Positions 49,986 to 58,559 of a DNA stretch of 64,000 nt are shown here, one piece after another. The stretch spans positions 2,604,001-2,668,000 of the forward strand of contig NZ_AP024269.1 in NCBI RefSeq assembly GCF_016629525.1, read 5' to 3'. The position numbers and the translations under genes are program-made. Source of the stretch: Kaistia sp. 32K (GTDB lineage: Bacteria > Pseudomonadota > Alphaproteobacteria > Rhizobiales > Kaistiaceae). The notes under the pieces are model-generated. The model did no database searches and was not told where the DNA came from. It was given only the letters and a program-made list of their open reading frames with translations. Every line of letters begins with the position of its first letter. The first letter of the stretch is position 1.

Positions 49986-50792
49986 CTAGGGGCCGCTCTT
50001 CAGCCGCGCGAAATACCGGGCAGGCGTCTCGCCTACCGACTTCTTGAACATGGTGATGAAGGCGGTCACCGACTCATAGCCCAAGGCCTCGGAGACGCGC
50101 TGAACCGTGGCGCCGCTCGCGAGTTCGCGCAGGGCGACGAGCAGGTGCAGGCGTTGCCGCCAGCGGCCGAAGGTCAGGCCCGTCTCCTGCTCGATCAGGC
50201 GCGACAGCGAGCGCTCGCTGAGGGCCAGCCTCGCAGCCCACTCGTCCAGCCGGCTGCGGTCTCCCGGATTGGCCGTCAGCATGCGGGCGAGCTGCTCGAT
50301 CTTGGGATGATCGGATACCGGCAGGCGCAGCGGCTCCTGCGGCATGGCGGTCAGCTCGTCCAGCAGGATCCGCGCCAGCCGGCCTGCGTGGCTCTCCTCC
50401 GAGTAGCCGTCGCCGAATTCCGCAAGCCGGTCGATCAGTTCCCGGACCAGCGGGGTGACGGCCAGAATGCAGCACTCGCCCGGCAAGCTCGCCGCATCGG
50501 GTTCGACGAACAGATAGGAAAGGCGCGCATTGGCCGTCGCCGTGTTGCTGTGATCGATGCCGCCCGGAATCCAGACGCCGCAATGGGGCGGCACGATCCA
50601 CAGACCGCCGGCGGCGGTGCAGGTCACGGCGCCATGATGCGCGAGCACGAGCTGGCCCTTGCGGTGCCGGTGCATGGGGACTTCCGCTTCATAGTCCGCG
50701 AAATCGAGGTGCAGGGCCACGGCAGGCACCCGCGACCGGTCGGGAACATAGGCTGCGATCGCCGATTTCAGCTGCTTCAACGCTTTGGCCAT
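49986..50792 (-). CDS. AraC-family regulator, NimR-like
   Basis: 268 aa. N-terminal cupin-like domain (EVPMHRHRKGQLVLAHHGAV, WIVPPHCGVWIPGG.DH) and C-terminal AraC domain (LDEWAARLALSERSLSRLIE, then VSEALGYESVTAFITMFKKS). It is divergent from a CynX/NimT-type transporter, as E. coli NimR is from NimT. It probably represses that transporter through the palindrome between them. Confidence 0.88.
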   Translation of the reverse strand: MAKALKQLKSAIAAYVPDRSRVPAVALHLDFADYEAEVPMHRHRKGQLVLAHHGAVTCTAAGGLWIVPPHCGVWIPGGIDHSNTATANARLSYLFVEPDAASLPGECCILAVTPLVRELIDRLAEFGDGYSEESHAGRLARILLDELTAMPQEPLRLPVSDHPKIEQLARMLTANPGDRSRLDEWAARLALSERSLSRLIEQETGLTFGRWRQRLHLLVALRELASGATVQRVSEALGYESVTAFITMFKKSVGETPARYFARLKSGP

Positions 50793-50793
50793 T

Positions 50794-50822
50794 TTTCGAT
50801 ATTTTGTGGCAGAATATCGAAA
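50794..50822. promoter_or_regulatory. Perfect 10-bp inverted repeat, candidate NimR-type operator
   Basis: tttcgatatt (50794-50803) and aatatcgaaa (50813-50822) are perfect arms with a 9-base spacer. It lies two bases upstream of the AraC-type start codon and 59 bases before the transporter, an ideal spot to control both. Confidence 0.8.
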
Positions 50823-50880
50823 TTCTTCGAGCCAGCCAATCGGCTAAACGACCAGCATTCCAATCGGAAGGCTGGTTCAA

Positions 50881-52065
50881 ATGACAAGAAAACGCATTGC
50901 GGCCGCTGGACGGCCCGTCCTGCTCCTGGTCGGCGTTCTGCTGATCGCCGCAAATCTGAGGGCGCCGATCACCGGCGTCGCCCCGCTGCTCGATGCGATC
51001 CGCGATGCGTTTTCGCTCGGGACCGCCGAGGCCGGCATCCTCACCACCTTGCCTCTGCTGATCTTTGCCGGCGCATCGCCCTTCTGCGTGCTGCTGGCAC
51101 GCGAATACGGGCTCGAGCGCAGCCTCTTCATCGCGCTGCTTCTGACCGCGGCCGGCATCATCATCCGGTCGTGGGGCGAACAGTGGACGCTGTTTCTGGG
51201 CACCGGCGTGATCGGCCTGGGGATCGCCATCGCCAACGTCCTGCTGCCGAGCCTGGTCAAGCGGGACTTTTCGCACCGGATCGCCGTTCTGACGAGCACC
51301 TATGCCTTGACCGCCGGCGTGGTGGCTTCGCTGGCCTCCGTCGCCGCCGTGCCGATCGCCAACCTGCCGGGGTCGGGCTGGAACTGGGCGCTCGGGGCCT
51401 TCCTCGTCTTTCCGCTCGTCGCGATGCTGGCCTGGATTCCGCAGCTCAAGGGGCACAGCGCGCCGGCAGCCGCCACGCCGACGCCGCCCCATGGCGGCAA
51501 GGTCTGGCATTCTCCGCTCGCATGGCAGGTCACGTTCTTCTTCGGCCTGAACTCCCTCGTCTACTACGTTGTCGTCACCTGGCTTCCGGTCATGCTGACC
51601 GAGGCGGGATATTCGCCGGCCGCCGCCGGCTCGCTGCACGGCGTGTCGCAGCTGGCCACCGCGATTCCGGGCCTGTTCCTCGGGGCCATTGTCGGCCGGA
51701 TGAAGGATCAAAGGGCGATCGCCGTCGGGGTCGCTGCCGTCACCGCCCTTTCGCTGATCGGGCTGATGCTGAAGCCCGGCTGGGGGATCCTCTGGAGCGC
51801 CCTCTTCGGCGTCGGCGCCGGCGCGACCTTCATCCTGGGGCTCGCCTTCATCAGCCTCAGGGCCGCCAATCCGAGGCAAGCCGCCGCGCTCTCCGCGATG
51901 GCCCAGAGCGTCGGCTATCTCGTCGCGGCCGGCGCGCCGCCTGCGATCGGCTATCTGCATGACGGGTCCGGATCCTGGACCACGCCCCTCCTGATCTGCA
52001 CGGCGGTCTGCGTGGTCATGGGCCTGCTCGGTCTCGGGGCGGGGCGGGCGAAGCAGATCGACTGA
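50881..52065 (+). CDS. MFS transporter of the CynX/NimT type
   Basis: 394 aa with about 12 membrane spans. Typical segments are LLVGVLLIAANLRAPITGVA, PLLDAIRDAF and, mid-protein, FFFGLNSLVYYVVVTWLPVM, the family hallmark. Members export cyanate or nitroimidazole-like compounds or other anions. The gene is divergent from the AraC-type regulator and is likely its target. Confidence 0.9.
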   Translation: MTRKRIAAAGRPVLLLVGVLLIAANLRAPITGVAPLLDAIRDAFSLGTAEAGILTTLPLLIFAGASPFCVLLAREYGLERSLFIALLLTAAGIIIRSWGEQWTLFLGTGVIGLGIAIANVLLPSLVKRDFSHRIAVLTSTYALTAGVVASLASVAAVPIANLPGSGWNWALGAFLVFPLVAMLAWIPQLKGHSAPAAATPTPPHGGKVWHSPLAWQVTFFFGLNSLVYYVVVTWLPVMLTEAGYSPAAAGSLHGVSQLATAIPGLFLGAIVGRMKDQRAIAVGVAAVTALSLIGLMLKPGWGILWSALFGVGAGATFILGLAFISLRAANPRQAAALSAMAQSVGYLVAAGAPPAIGYLHDGSGSWTTPLLICTAVCVVMGLLGLGAGRAKQID

Positions 52066-52141
52066 TGAGGCCGATCCCGGCGTCGGACGTCCCTGGCCAT
52101 GATCTGAACCTTAGGGCGGCCGACGCGTTCTCATCTCGCCT

Positions 52142-52166
52142 GTTTCGAGGAGGCTCGTCTCGAAAC
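52142..52166. repeat. Inverted repeat before the ParB-like gene
   Basis: gtttcgag (52142-52149) and ctcgaaac (52159-52166) with a 9-base loop. It lies between the transporter and the ParB-like gene and could be an attenuator, terminator of the transporter transcript (no T run), or operator. Confidence 0.5.
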
Positions 52167-52193
52167 CTATCCCGTGCCCAAGAGAGAACAGTC

Positions 52194-52787
52194 ATGCGGA
52201 TAATCGATATTCTGAGCCTCCGTCCGACCCAGTTGACGGCCGGATTCCGCGAGGTCGAGCTGAGACGACGCAGGTTGCGGCAAACCGGGTTCAGCAAGGA
52301 CGACCTGCAGAGCTATCACCAGATCCCGGTGGTGAGCGGCCCGAAGGGACACAGCTACATTCTGGATCATCACCACCTGGCGCTCGCGCTCCATCTGGAG
52401 GGCGTCAGCCAGGTGGTGATCAATCCGATGGCGGATCTGAGCGCCCTCTCCCGCGGCGAATTCTGGTTCGTCATGGAGAGAATGAACTGGGTCTACCTCT
52501 ACGACCGGGACGGGATCCTTCGGACAAGCGCCGACATCCCGAAGACGATCGAGAAACTGAAGGACGATCCCTTCCGATCCCTCGCCGGAGAGCTCCGGCG
52601 CCAGGGCGGCTTCGCGAAGGACACGACCCTCTACAGCGAGTTTCTCTGGGCCGAGTTCCTGCGCCGACGCATCGGGGATCGCGTGGACCATGATTATGGG
52701 GGAGCGCTCAAGAAGGCGCTCAAGCTGGCCAAATCGAAGCAGGCCAACTACCTGCCCGGCTGGTGTGGCCGGGATCCCGATGAATGA
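52194..52787 (+). CDS. ParB-like nuclease-fold protein (ParBc_2)
   Basis: 197 aa. RIIDILSLRPTQLTAGFREV, then VVSGPKGHSYILDHHHLALAL, with DDPFRSLAGELRRQGGFAK and EFLWAEFLRRRI. This is the putative ParB-like nuclease family found as single genes in proteobacteria, with conserved D-H-H-H. Role unknown; the fold also occurs in sulfiredoxin-like enzymes. Start at 52194 chosen from AGAGAG upstream. Confidence 0.85.
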   Translation: MRIIDILSLRPTQLTAGFREVELRRRRLRQTGFSKDDLQSYHQIPVVSGPKGHSYILDHHHLALALHLEGVSQVVINPMADLSALSRGEFWFVMERMNWVYLYDRDGILRTSADIPKTIEKLKDDPFRSLAGELRRQGGFAKDTTLYSEFLWAEFLRRRIGDRVDHDYGGALKKALKLAKSKQANYLPGWCGRDPDE

Positions 52788-52841
52788 AGCCCGGTCGGCG
52801 CTGCCCGCATGGAACGGCGCGGCCAGCAAGACCCGATGCGT

Positions 52842-53264
52842 CTACCGGGCGGTGACGGAAATCTGCACGTCGATGTTGCCGCGGACCGCGTTGGAGTACG
52901 GGCAGGTGCGGTGGGCTTCCGCGACGATCGCCTCGGCCGTCTCGGGATCGACGCCGTCGATCGTCACATCGAGTGCGACCGTCAAGGCGATCTGGCCGTC
53001 ATCCTTCGAGACGAGCCCGACGGTTGCGGCAACCGCGACCTGATCGTCGGAAATCCTGTGCCGGCCGCGCGCGACATGGATGACGGCGCTGCCGAAGCAG
53101 CCGGCATAGCCCGCGGCGAACAATTGCTCCGGGTTCGGCGCGCCGCCGCGTCCGCCGATGGCGACGGGCTGCGCCAGCTTCAGGGCGAGGAGACCATCAT
53201 CGCTGGTTGCGGTGCCGTTGCGGCCGCCGACGACGTCCACCTTGGTCGAATAGAGGGTCTTCAT
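52842..53264 (-). CDS. ohr: Organic hydroperoxide resistance protein Ohr
   Basis: 140 aa. The two catalytic cysteines lie in GYAGCFGSAV and EAHRTCPYSNAVRGN, the Ohr hallmarks. LYSTKVDVVGGRNGTATSDD at the N-terminus fits. The enzyme reduces organic peroxides using lipoylated partners. No OhrR-type MarR regulator is seen next door in this window. Confidence 0.95.
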   Translation of the reverse strand: MKTLYSTKVDVVGGRNGTATSDDGLLALKLAQPVAIGGRGGAPNPEQLFAAGYAGCFGSAVIHVARGRHRISDDQVAVAATVGLVSKDDGQIALTVALDVTIDGVDPETAEAIVAEAHRTCPYSNAVRGNIDVQISVTAR

Positions 53265-53422
53265 GAGCGCTCCGCTGCGCAACGGGCTAATGGGCGGGGA
53301 GGCAGGGGCGCCGGCGGCGGGGGTAGGGTAATCCCGCCGAGGCTCGACGCCCCTGCCCGCCTTCAGTCAGGTCGTGAGACCGACCGGCAGACAGCCGGCC
53401 GGCCTCCTCGAACCGACAGAAC

Positions 53423-54160
53423 TCAGGCGGTAAGGCCGCCATCCACGGTGAATTCCGAGGCGGTCGAATAGCTCGATTCATCCGAGGCGAGATAAACGAT
53501 CAGGTTCGAGACCTCCTCGACCGAGGCGAGGCGCTTGACCGGGATACGGGCGTTGATCGCGGCGACGCGCTCCGGATCCGGCTCGTCGACCAGCGGCGTC
53601 AGGATGATGCCCGGCAGCACGGTGTTGACGCGAATATTGTACTCGGCGAGGTCGAGCGCCGCGACGCGGCTCATGCCGCCGATCGCCGCCTTGGCGGCGG
53701 TGTAGGCGATGTTGCCCTTGACGCCGCGATTGACGGCGGCGGACGAGACGTTGACGATCGAGCCGGAACCAGCGCGCCGCATGGACGGCACCACGGCCTT
53801 CATGCCTAGGAACACGCTGTGCTGGTTGACGGCGACGATCTTCAGATATTCCTCGTAGCTCGTATCCTCGATCTCCTTGAGCAGGACGATGCCGGCATTG
53901 TTGACGAGGATGTTGATCGGACCGAAGGCGGCCTCCGTCTCGGCGACGACACGATCCCAGTCTTCCGGCTTGGAGACGTCCTGCTGGATGAACAGCACGT
54001 CGTCGCCCAGTTCCTTCGCCAGTTCCTCGCCCAGCTCGACCCGGATATCCGTGAACGCGACCTTGGCGCCCTCTCTGACGAAGGCGCGCACGTGCGACGC
54101 ACCCTGTCCGCGCGAACCGCCCGTTACGATGGCAACCTTGCCCTCTAGTCTTCCGGTCAT
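53423..54160 (-). CDS. Short-chain dehydrogenase/reductase
   Basis: 245 aa, classical SDR. Cofactor motif TGGSRGQG (12-19), NNAG, and the catalytic Ser in VNVSSAAVNRG with Y-x-x-x-K in AYTAAKAAI. The end ASEFTVDGGLTA is standard. Substrate unknown; sequence pattern is close to hydroxysteroid-dehydrogenase-like SDRs. It is divergent from a TetR regulator, which probably controls it. Start at 54160. Confidence 0.9.
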   Translation of the reverse strand: MTGRLEGKVAIVTGGSRGQGASHVRAFVREGAKVAFTDIRVELGEELAKELGDDVLFIQQDVSKPEDWDRVVAETEAAFGPINILVNNAGIVLLKEIEDTSYEEYLKIVAVNQHSVFLGMKAVVPSMRRAGSGSIVNVSSAAVNRGVKGNIAYTAAKAAIGGMSRVAALDLAEYNIRVNTVLPGIILTPLVDEPDPERVAAINARIPVKRLASVEEVSNLIVYLASDESSYSTASEFTVDGGLTA

Positions 54161-54330
54161 AGTCTTCTCCAACCTGATGCCGAAGCCGGCATCCAAGCGC
54201 ATGCATTGCGAGTTCATTCGCCCCGTGGCGGTCGCCGCCGAACGGCGTCCCCTACCCCGCGCGGCCTTCGGTTCCGATTGCGGAGCCGCGACCCGACCGT
54301 CATGTGGACATTGTCAACATAGGTAGCAGG

Positions 54331-54345
54331 GTTGACGCTGTCAAC
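54331..54345. promoter_or_regulatory. TetR-type operator palindrome
   Basis: gttgac-gct-gtcaac is a perfect 6-bp palindrome with 3-base centre. A related half-site ttgtcaac lies at 54311-54318. Both are in the SDR/TetR divergent region, 20-50 bases before the TetR start. Confidence 0.7.
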
Positions 54346-54365
54346 GCGGCCACCCATGATGCCGC

Positions 54366-54935
54366 ATGCGCTCATCCCGGTTCGAAGATCTCCTTTCCGC
54401 CGCCGCCGACCTGCTCGATAACGCAGGTGCTGCGGCTGTCACCCTGCGCGATGTCGGCAGCGCCGTCGGCGTTTCGCACAACGCGCCCTACCGCCACTTC
54501 TCGAACAAACAGGACATCCTGGAAGCGCTGATCGCCCGCGAGATCATCGCGATGTGCCGGATCGCCGGAGAGCAGAAGAGCCCGGCCACGGTGCAGACGC
54601 TGACGCTGATCTTCGCCGAGTGGGCGCTCGCCCATCCCGAGCGCTTCCGGCTGCTGATCCAGCAATGGCCGCGCGGCGAGCGGGAGGATCTGCGCAACGC
54701 CATGCTGCGCTGGGACGAGATGTATATCGAGGCGACCGAGGCGGAGCAGGCCAGCGGCACCCTCCCCAACGGCGATCCGCAACGCCTGAGCTATCTGGTC
54801 CGCTCGGCCACGCTCGGCTCGATCCAGCACTATCTGGCCGCGGGCGGCGCCGGTGTGCCGCGACCGGCCGACATCATCGTCGACCTCTTCCGCTATCTGG
54901 AGCGTGACGCCCGCGCGGAACGGGACGGCTTGTAG
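54366..54935 (+). CDS. TetR-family regulator
   Basis: 189 aa. N-terminal helix-turn-helix: AAADLLDNAGAAAVTLRDVG followed by SAVGVSHNAPYRHFSNKQDI. The C-terminal ligand domain has LIFAEWALAHPERFRLLIQQ and a TetR_C_33-like end. Likely regulator of the divergent SDR gene. Confidence 0.9.
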   Translation: MRSSRFEDLLSAAADLLDNAGAAAVTLRDVGSAVGVSHNAPYRHFSNKQDILEALIAREIIAMCRIAGEQKSPATVQTLTLIFAEWALAHPERFRLLIQQWPRGEREDLRNAMLRWDEMYIEATEAEQASGTLPNGDPQRLSYLVRSATLGSIQHYLAAGGAGVPRPADIIVDLFRYLERDARAERDGL

Positions 54936-54964
54936 CCCGCCGGGTCTGCTCGGATTGCGATTAT

Positions 54965-54996
54965 TGACATAATTCGACAACATGTCAGAATGTCAG
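54965..54996. promoter_or_regulatory. Promoter/operator of the second TetR gene
   Basis: A TTGACA -35 (54964-54969) is followed by an inverted pair tgacat (54965-54970) / atgtca (54982-54987) and a second tgtcag (54991-54996). The inverted repeat overlaps the promoter, as in autorepressed TetR genes. Confidence 0.6.
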
Positions 54997-54997
54997 C

Positions 54998-55558
54998 ATG
55001 AACAAGACAGCTGACATTCGCCGGGCGTCCGTCGTCGACGCCGCGACGCCGGTATTCCTACGCTACGGCTTCGGCCGCACCACGATGGCCGACATCGCCA
55101 AGGCTTCGGGCCTGACGCGACCGACCCTCTACCTGACCTTTCCCGATAAGGAATCGGTGTTTCAGGCGGTCGTCGAGACGATGGTCGAGACGAAGCTCGC
55201 CGAAGTCCGGGCCGGCACTGCGGAATTCCCCACCCTCGCCGGCAAGCTCCTCTATGCCTGCAACGCCTGGGCCGCCGACGGCTATGACCTGGTGCAGGCC
55301 CACCCCGACGCGCGCGACATGTTCGATCTCGGCTTCAAGTCGGTCTGCGCCGGCTACCAGGCCTTCGAGGATCTGATCGGCGACCTGCTGCGAAACGCTC
55401 TCGAGCGATCCCCGCTCGAACTGTCGACGCCGGCCCTCGCGCGATCGATCGTCTACGCCCTCAAGGGTTTCAAGGACATCGCGACCGACAGCGCCGATCT
55501 CCGCGCGCTGATCGCGACGCATATCGCCGTCGTCAGTACTGCCCTCCAGGAACGATAG
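54998..55558 (+). CDS. TetR-family regulator
   Basis: 186 aa. Helix-turn-helix: FGRTTMADIAKASGLTRPTLYLTF, then PDKESVFQAVVETMVE. The C-terminal part is an unassigned ligand domain. Followed at 12 bases by an SnoaL-like gene, which is probably its co-transcribed partner or target. Confidence 0.9.
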   Translation: MNKTADIRRASVVDAATPVFLRYGFGRTTMADIAKASGLTRPTLYLTFPDKESVFQAVVETMVETKLAEVRAGTAEFPTLAGKLLYACNAWAADGYDLVQAHPDARDMFDLGFKSVCAGYQAFEDLIGDLLRNALERSPLELSTPALARSIVYALKGFKDIATDSADLRALIATHIAVVSTALQER

Positions 55559-55570
55559 GATCCCCCCGGA

Positions 55571-56035
55571 ATGACCCTTCACACCTCGATTTCGCCGGAA
55601 GAAGCCGCCGACCGGCTGGCGATCCGCCAGTTGGTCGATGCCTATGCCCATTGCGCCGACCGGCGGGATGCCCGCGGGCAGATGAACCTGTTCACGACCG
55701 ACACGGTCTTTCAGGTCTTCATGGACAGCCGCGTGGCCGAGCCGACGCAGGTCCTGCATGGCCGGGAGGCGCTCGCGCCGGTGTTCGACAATCTCAACAC
55801 CTATCAGGCGACGACGCATTTCAACGGCCAGAGCACGGTCGAGGTCGACGGAGATACGGCGACGGGCGAGAGCTATTGCATCGCCCACCACCTGACCGTC
55901 ACGGGCGAGACGCGGACCCTGATGGTGGCGTCGATCCGCTATCTCGACACGTTCCGCAAGCAGGATGGCGCCTGGCTGTTCGCCGAGCGCAAGCTGATGG
56001 TCGACTGGACCGATACGCGCCCCTCGTCTCCCTGA
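55571..56035 (+). CDS. SnoaL/NTF2-like protein
   Basis: 154 aa. AADRLAIRQLVDAYAHCADR, then RDARGQMNLFTTDTVFQVFM and TTHFNGQSTVEVDGDTATGE. This is the NTF2-like SnoaL_4 fold used by dehydratases and isomerases of aromatic and steroid-like compounds. The conserved YAHCADR and THF.GQ fit. Substrate unknown. Confidence 0.87.
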   Translation: MTLHTSISPEEAADRLAIRQLVDAYAHCADRRDARGQMNLFTTDTVFQVFMDSRVAEPTQVLHGREALAPVFDNLNTYQATTHFNGQSTVEVDGDTATGESYCIAHHLTVTGETRTLMVASIRYLDTFRKQDGAWLFAERKLMVDWTDTRPSSP

Positions 56036-56060
56036 GCCAGCCCTAGGGTCAAGACCGGCG

Positions 56061-56083
56061 GCCGGGCGTCGAAAATGCCCGGC
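56061..56083. terminator. Hairpin between convergent genes
   Basis: gccgggc/gcccggc with a 9-base loop containing an A run, located between the SnoaL-like stop (56035) and the aldo/keto reductase stop (56084). Probably a bidirectional terminator. Confidence 0.65.
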
Positions 56084-56911
56084 TCAGTCCCATGCCGGCG
56101 ACAGGACCGGCGGGCTGACGATGCGGCTGTTCGGGCGAGCGAGCGCGGCGATCCCGTCCATCTCATGCGGGCCGAGCTCGAAATCCGAGATCGCAAGGTT
56201 CTCCGCGACGCGGTCGGGTCGGGTGGTGCGCGACAGGGCGACCACCTGGTGCTGCTGGACGAGCCAGCGCAGCACGACCTGTGCGACGCTGCGACCGTGG
56301 TTCGCCGCGATCTGGAGCAGGACGGGTTCGGAGAAGACCCGACCGACCGACATGCCGCAATAGGCGGTCACCGCCATGCCGGCCTCGCGCGTCGCCTCGA
56401 TCAGCACCGACTGGTCGAGGAACGGGTGATATTCGAACTGGTTGGTGACGAGCGGCGCGTTGGAGAGCTTCACCGCCTGCCGCAGCAGGGCTCTGTTGAA
56501 GTTGCTCACGCCGATGTGGCGGACCTTGCCCGATCGCGCCACCTCGTTGAGGCTGCCGATCTGCTCGGCGAGCGGCACGTCGCTGCCGGCCGGCCAATGC
56601 AGCAGCAGCAGGTCGATATGGTCGGTGCGCAGGCGGCGGAGGCTCTCCTCCACCGAGGGAGCGAACGCCCGGCGCCCGTAGTTCGACACCCAGACCTTCG
56701 TCGTCAGGAACAGCTCGGCGCGGGGGATGCCAGAGGCGGCGACGCATTCGCCGACCTCGGCCTCGTTGCGATAGATCTGCGCGGTATCGATGTGGCGGAA
56801 GCCGGCGTCGAGCGCCGCCGGGATCATCCGCAGCATCTCGTCCCGCGCCATGCCGTAGGTTCCGAACCCGATGGCGGGAATATGGGCGCCATTGGCGGTG
56901 ACGATCTTCAT
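56084..56911 (-). CDS. Aldo/keto reductase
   Basis: 275 aa. Family motifs: GFRHIDTAQIYRNEAEVGEC (catalytic D and Y), LFLTTKVWVSNYGRRAF (K), DLLLLHWP (H) and a C-terminal cofactor-binding part VVALSRTTRPDRVAENL. NADPH-dependent carbonyl reductase of 2,5-diketo-gluconate-type. In an operon with pirin and DoxX genes, spacing 22 bases to pirin. Start ATG 56911. Confidence 0.95.
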   Translation of the reverse strand: MKIVTANGAHIPAIGFGTYGMARDEMLRMIPAALDAGFRHIDTAQIYRNEAEVGECVAASGIPRAELFLTTKVWVSNYGRRAFAPSVEESLRRLRTDHIDLLLLHWPAGSDVPLAEQIGSLNEVARSGKVRHIGVSNFNRALLRQAVKLSNAPLVTNQFEYHPFLDQSVLIEATREAGMAVTAYCGMSVGRVFSEPVLLQIAANHGRSVAQVVLRWLVQQHQVVALSRTTRPDRVAENLAISDFELGPHEMDGIAALARPNSRIVSPPVLSPAWD

Positions 56912-56933
56912 GACGCGGTATCCCTCACGCCGA

Positions 56934-57776
56934 TCAGAGCCGGCCGTCGCGGACCAACTCGCCCTCGATCTCGCGGATGCGGGTCTCCCCCGCCTCGAGC
57001 GCGGCGGCCGAGGTGTGGACCGAGTAGTAGCCGAGCACCAGCTCATGCGGATGCGGCACGGCGGAGCCGAGCACGAAATGGCTGTCCTCGTCGGCCCAGA
57101 ACGTCACCGGCTCCGCGCCGGGCTCGAAGATCGCCATTTCGCCGGCCTCGATGCGGCCCGATGCCGTCGCCACGGCGCCGCGACCGACGGCGACCCAGAG
57201 TACCTCGTGGCCAACCGGCGGCACGTAGGTCCATTCCTCGCCGGCGCGCAGCACCACGGCGAGATAGGCGATGGACGACGGCGGCTCGATCTCGTTGGCG
57301 ACGCCGAGATAGGCGCCGAGCAGCACGCGCACCGGCCCGACCTTCGGGATATCGGCGGGTCCCTGATAGAGGCTCGCGGAGGGGCCAAGCTCCAGATGCG
57401 GCGGCAGCGCGATCCAGAGCTGGAATCCCCAGGCGCGGCCGGGATCGCCGGCGCCGCCGCCATGCCAGACACCCTTGCCCGCCAGCATCCATTCGACGCC
57501 GCCCTCGGGCAGCATGCCGGTCATGCCGTTGGTGTCTTCGTAGCTGACGCTGCCCTCGGCCATGTAGGTCACGGTGGCGATGCCCGAATGAGGGTGCAGT
57601 CCGAAGCCGTGGAACGTCTCGCCGCCATTGTCGAACAGATCGAGGAAGACGAACGGCTTCAGGACTTCGCCGAGATCGCTCGGGCTGATGAAGCGGGTGA
57701 TCATGCCGCGGGTCCGGCCGCGGGTCTTCAGGGCGACCGATCGGGCGACGCGCAGAGATTGGGCGATGGAGGACAT
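56934..57776 (-). CDS. Pirin-like cupin protein
   Basis: 280 aa. N-terminal pirin domain: FVFLDLFDNGGETFHGFGLH followed by PHSGIATVTYMAEG with the metal-binding H-x-H...E/H set, then GGVEWMLAGKGVWHGGG. Second half is the pirin C-terminal cupin. Pirins act as quercetinase-like or redox-sensing proteins. Neighbouring DoxX and AKR genes suggest a role in oxidative stress or aromatic metabolism. Confidence 0.93.
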   Translation of the reverse strand: MSSIAQSLRVARSVALKTRGRTRGMITRFISPSDLGEVLKPFVFLDLFDNGGETFHGFGLHPHSGIATVTYMAEGSVSYEDTNGMTGMLPEGGVEWMLAGKGVWHGGGAGDPGRAWGFQLWIALPPHLELGPSASLYQGPADIPKVGPVRVLLGAYLGVANEIEPPSSIAYLAVVLRAGEEWTYVPPVGHEVLWVAVGRGAVATASGRIEAGEMAIFEPGAEPVTFWADEDSHFVLGSAVPHPHELVLGYYSVHTSAAALEAGETRIREIEGELVRDGRL

Positions 57777-57809
57777 GGCGAACCTGCTGACAGGAGATCA
57801 GGGAAAGGC

Positions 57810-57848
57810 GCCGTCCGGGTGGTGCTTTGGTGCCCCCACCCGGACGGC
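57810..57848 (-). terminator. 13-bp perfect hairpin between DoxX and pirin genes
   Basis: gccgtccgggtgg (57810-57822) and ccacccggacggc (57836-57848) are perfect complements with a 13-base loop. It sits after the DoxX stop (57860), before the pirin start. The U run after it is poor (cgcctttcc), so it may attenuate rather than end the transcript. Confidence 0.7.
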
Positions 57849-57859
57849 CCGGAGCAGGC

Positions 57860-58297
57860 TCACGCGGACAGGGCGCGCGGCTGCTGGATGGAACCTTCCG
57901 GCTCACGACGCGCACGGCGCGCGTCGAGGCTGAACGAACCAGCGCCATAGGCGACGACCTGAAGCAGACCGCCGGTGATGGCGATGTTCTTCATGAAATG
58001 GATCATCGTGTTCTGGTCGGCGAGGTTGTTGTGGAAGAAGAAGGCGGCCATCAGCGTGAAAACCGCCATCACGGCCGCGACCGGACGGACGCGATAGCCT
58101 GCGATGAGGAGAAGGCTGCCGCCGACTTCGACGACGACCGCGCCGAGATAGGCGAGCAGCGGCGCCGGCAGGCCCACCGAGGCGATATAGCCCTGGGTGG
58201 CGGCCGCGGCGCCGAGCTTGCTGAGGCCGCTCAGGAGAAACAGAATGCCGATGAGAAGACGGCCGACAGCGGCCGTGCCGTTCAGGGTGTTGTTCAT
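57860..58297 (-). CDS. DoxX family membrane protein
   Basis: 145 aa with four membrane spans. RLLIGILFLLSGLSKLGAAA, then GLPAPLLAYLGAVVVEVGGS and NLADQNTMIHFMKNIAITGG are the DoxX pattern. Members form small quinone-linked or redox membrane units. It is upstream of pirin and AKR genes and divergent from a LysR regulator. Confidence 0.93.
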   Translation of the reverse strand: MNNTLNGTAAVGRLLIGILFLLSGLSKLGAAAATQGYIASVGLPAPLLAYLGAVVVEVGGSLLLIAGYRVRPVAAVMAVFTLMAAFFFHNNLADQNTMIHFMKNIAITGGLLQVVAYGAGSFSLDARRARREPEGSIQQPRALSA

Positions 58298-58425
58298 GGG
58301 TCAGGTCCTTTGCCTTCGGCCGCCGGAAAGGACGATCCCTCCGCAGCCCGTAAATCCGAGCGATCGTGCGACTTTGCTGCGACCCTCCCCTCACAATTAG
58401 ACCCCGACTTCATCCGGCAAAACGC

Positions 58426-58444
58426 GTATAATTCCGACAGATAC
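58426..58444. promoter_or_regulatory. LysR-type box GTAT-N11-ATAC
   Basis: gtat-aattccgacag-atac fits the T-N11-A LysR box, with TATAAT embedded at 58427-58432. It lies in the divergent region between DoxX and LysR genes, as expected for mutual control. Confidence 0.7.
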
Positions 58445-58559
58445 GTTCAAGGAATTCGAACGATCCAACGCCGGCCCACCGGGCCGATCGCCGGCCGGAG
58501 CTTCGACTTTCCAGCGGACAGAGCCCGGATCGGGCGCCATCGTTCAGGAGAATGGATAC

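Noticed and set aside
49680..51962. 760-codon plus frame across the AraC and transporter genes
   Set aside because: Runs antisense through the AraC gene and in the wrong frame through the transporter; no family features.
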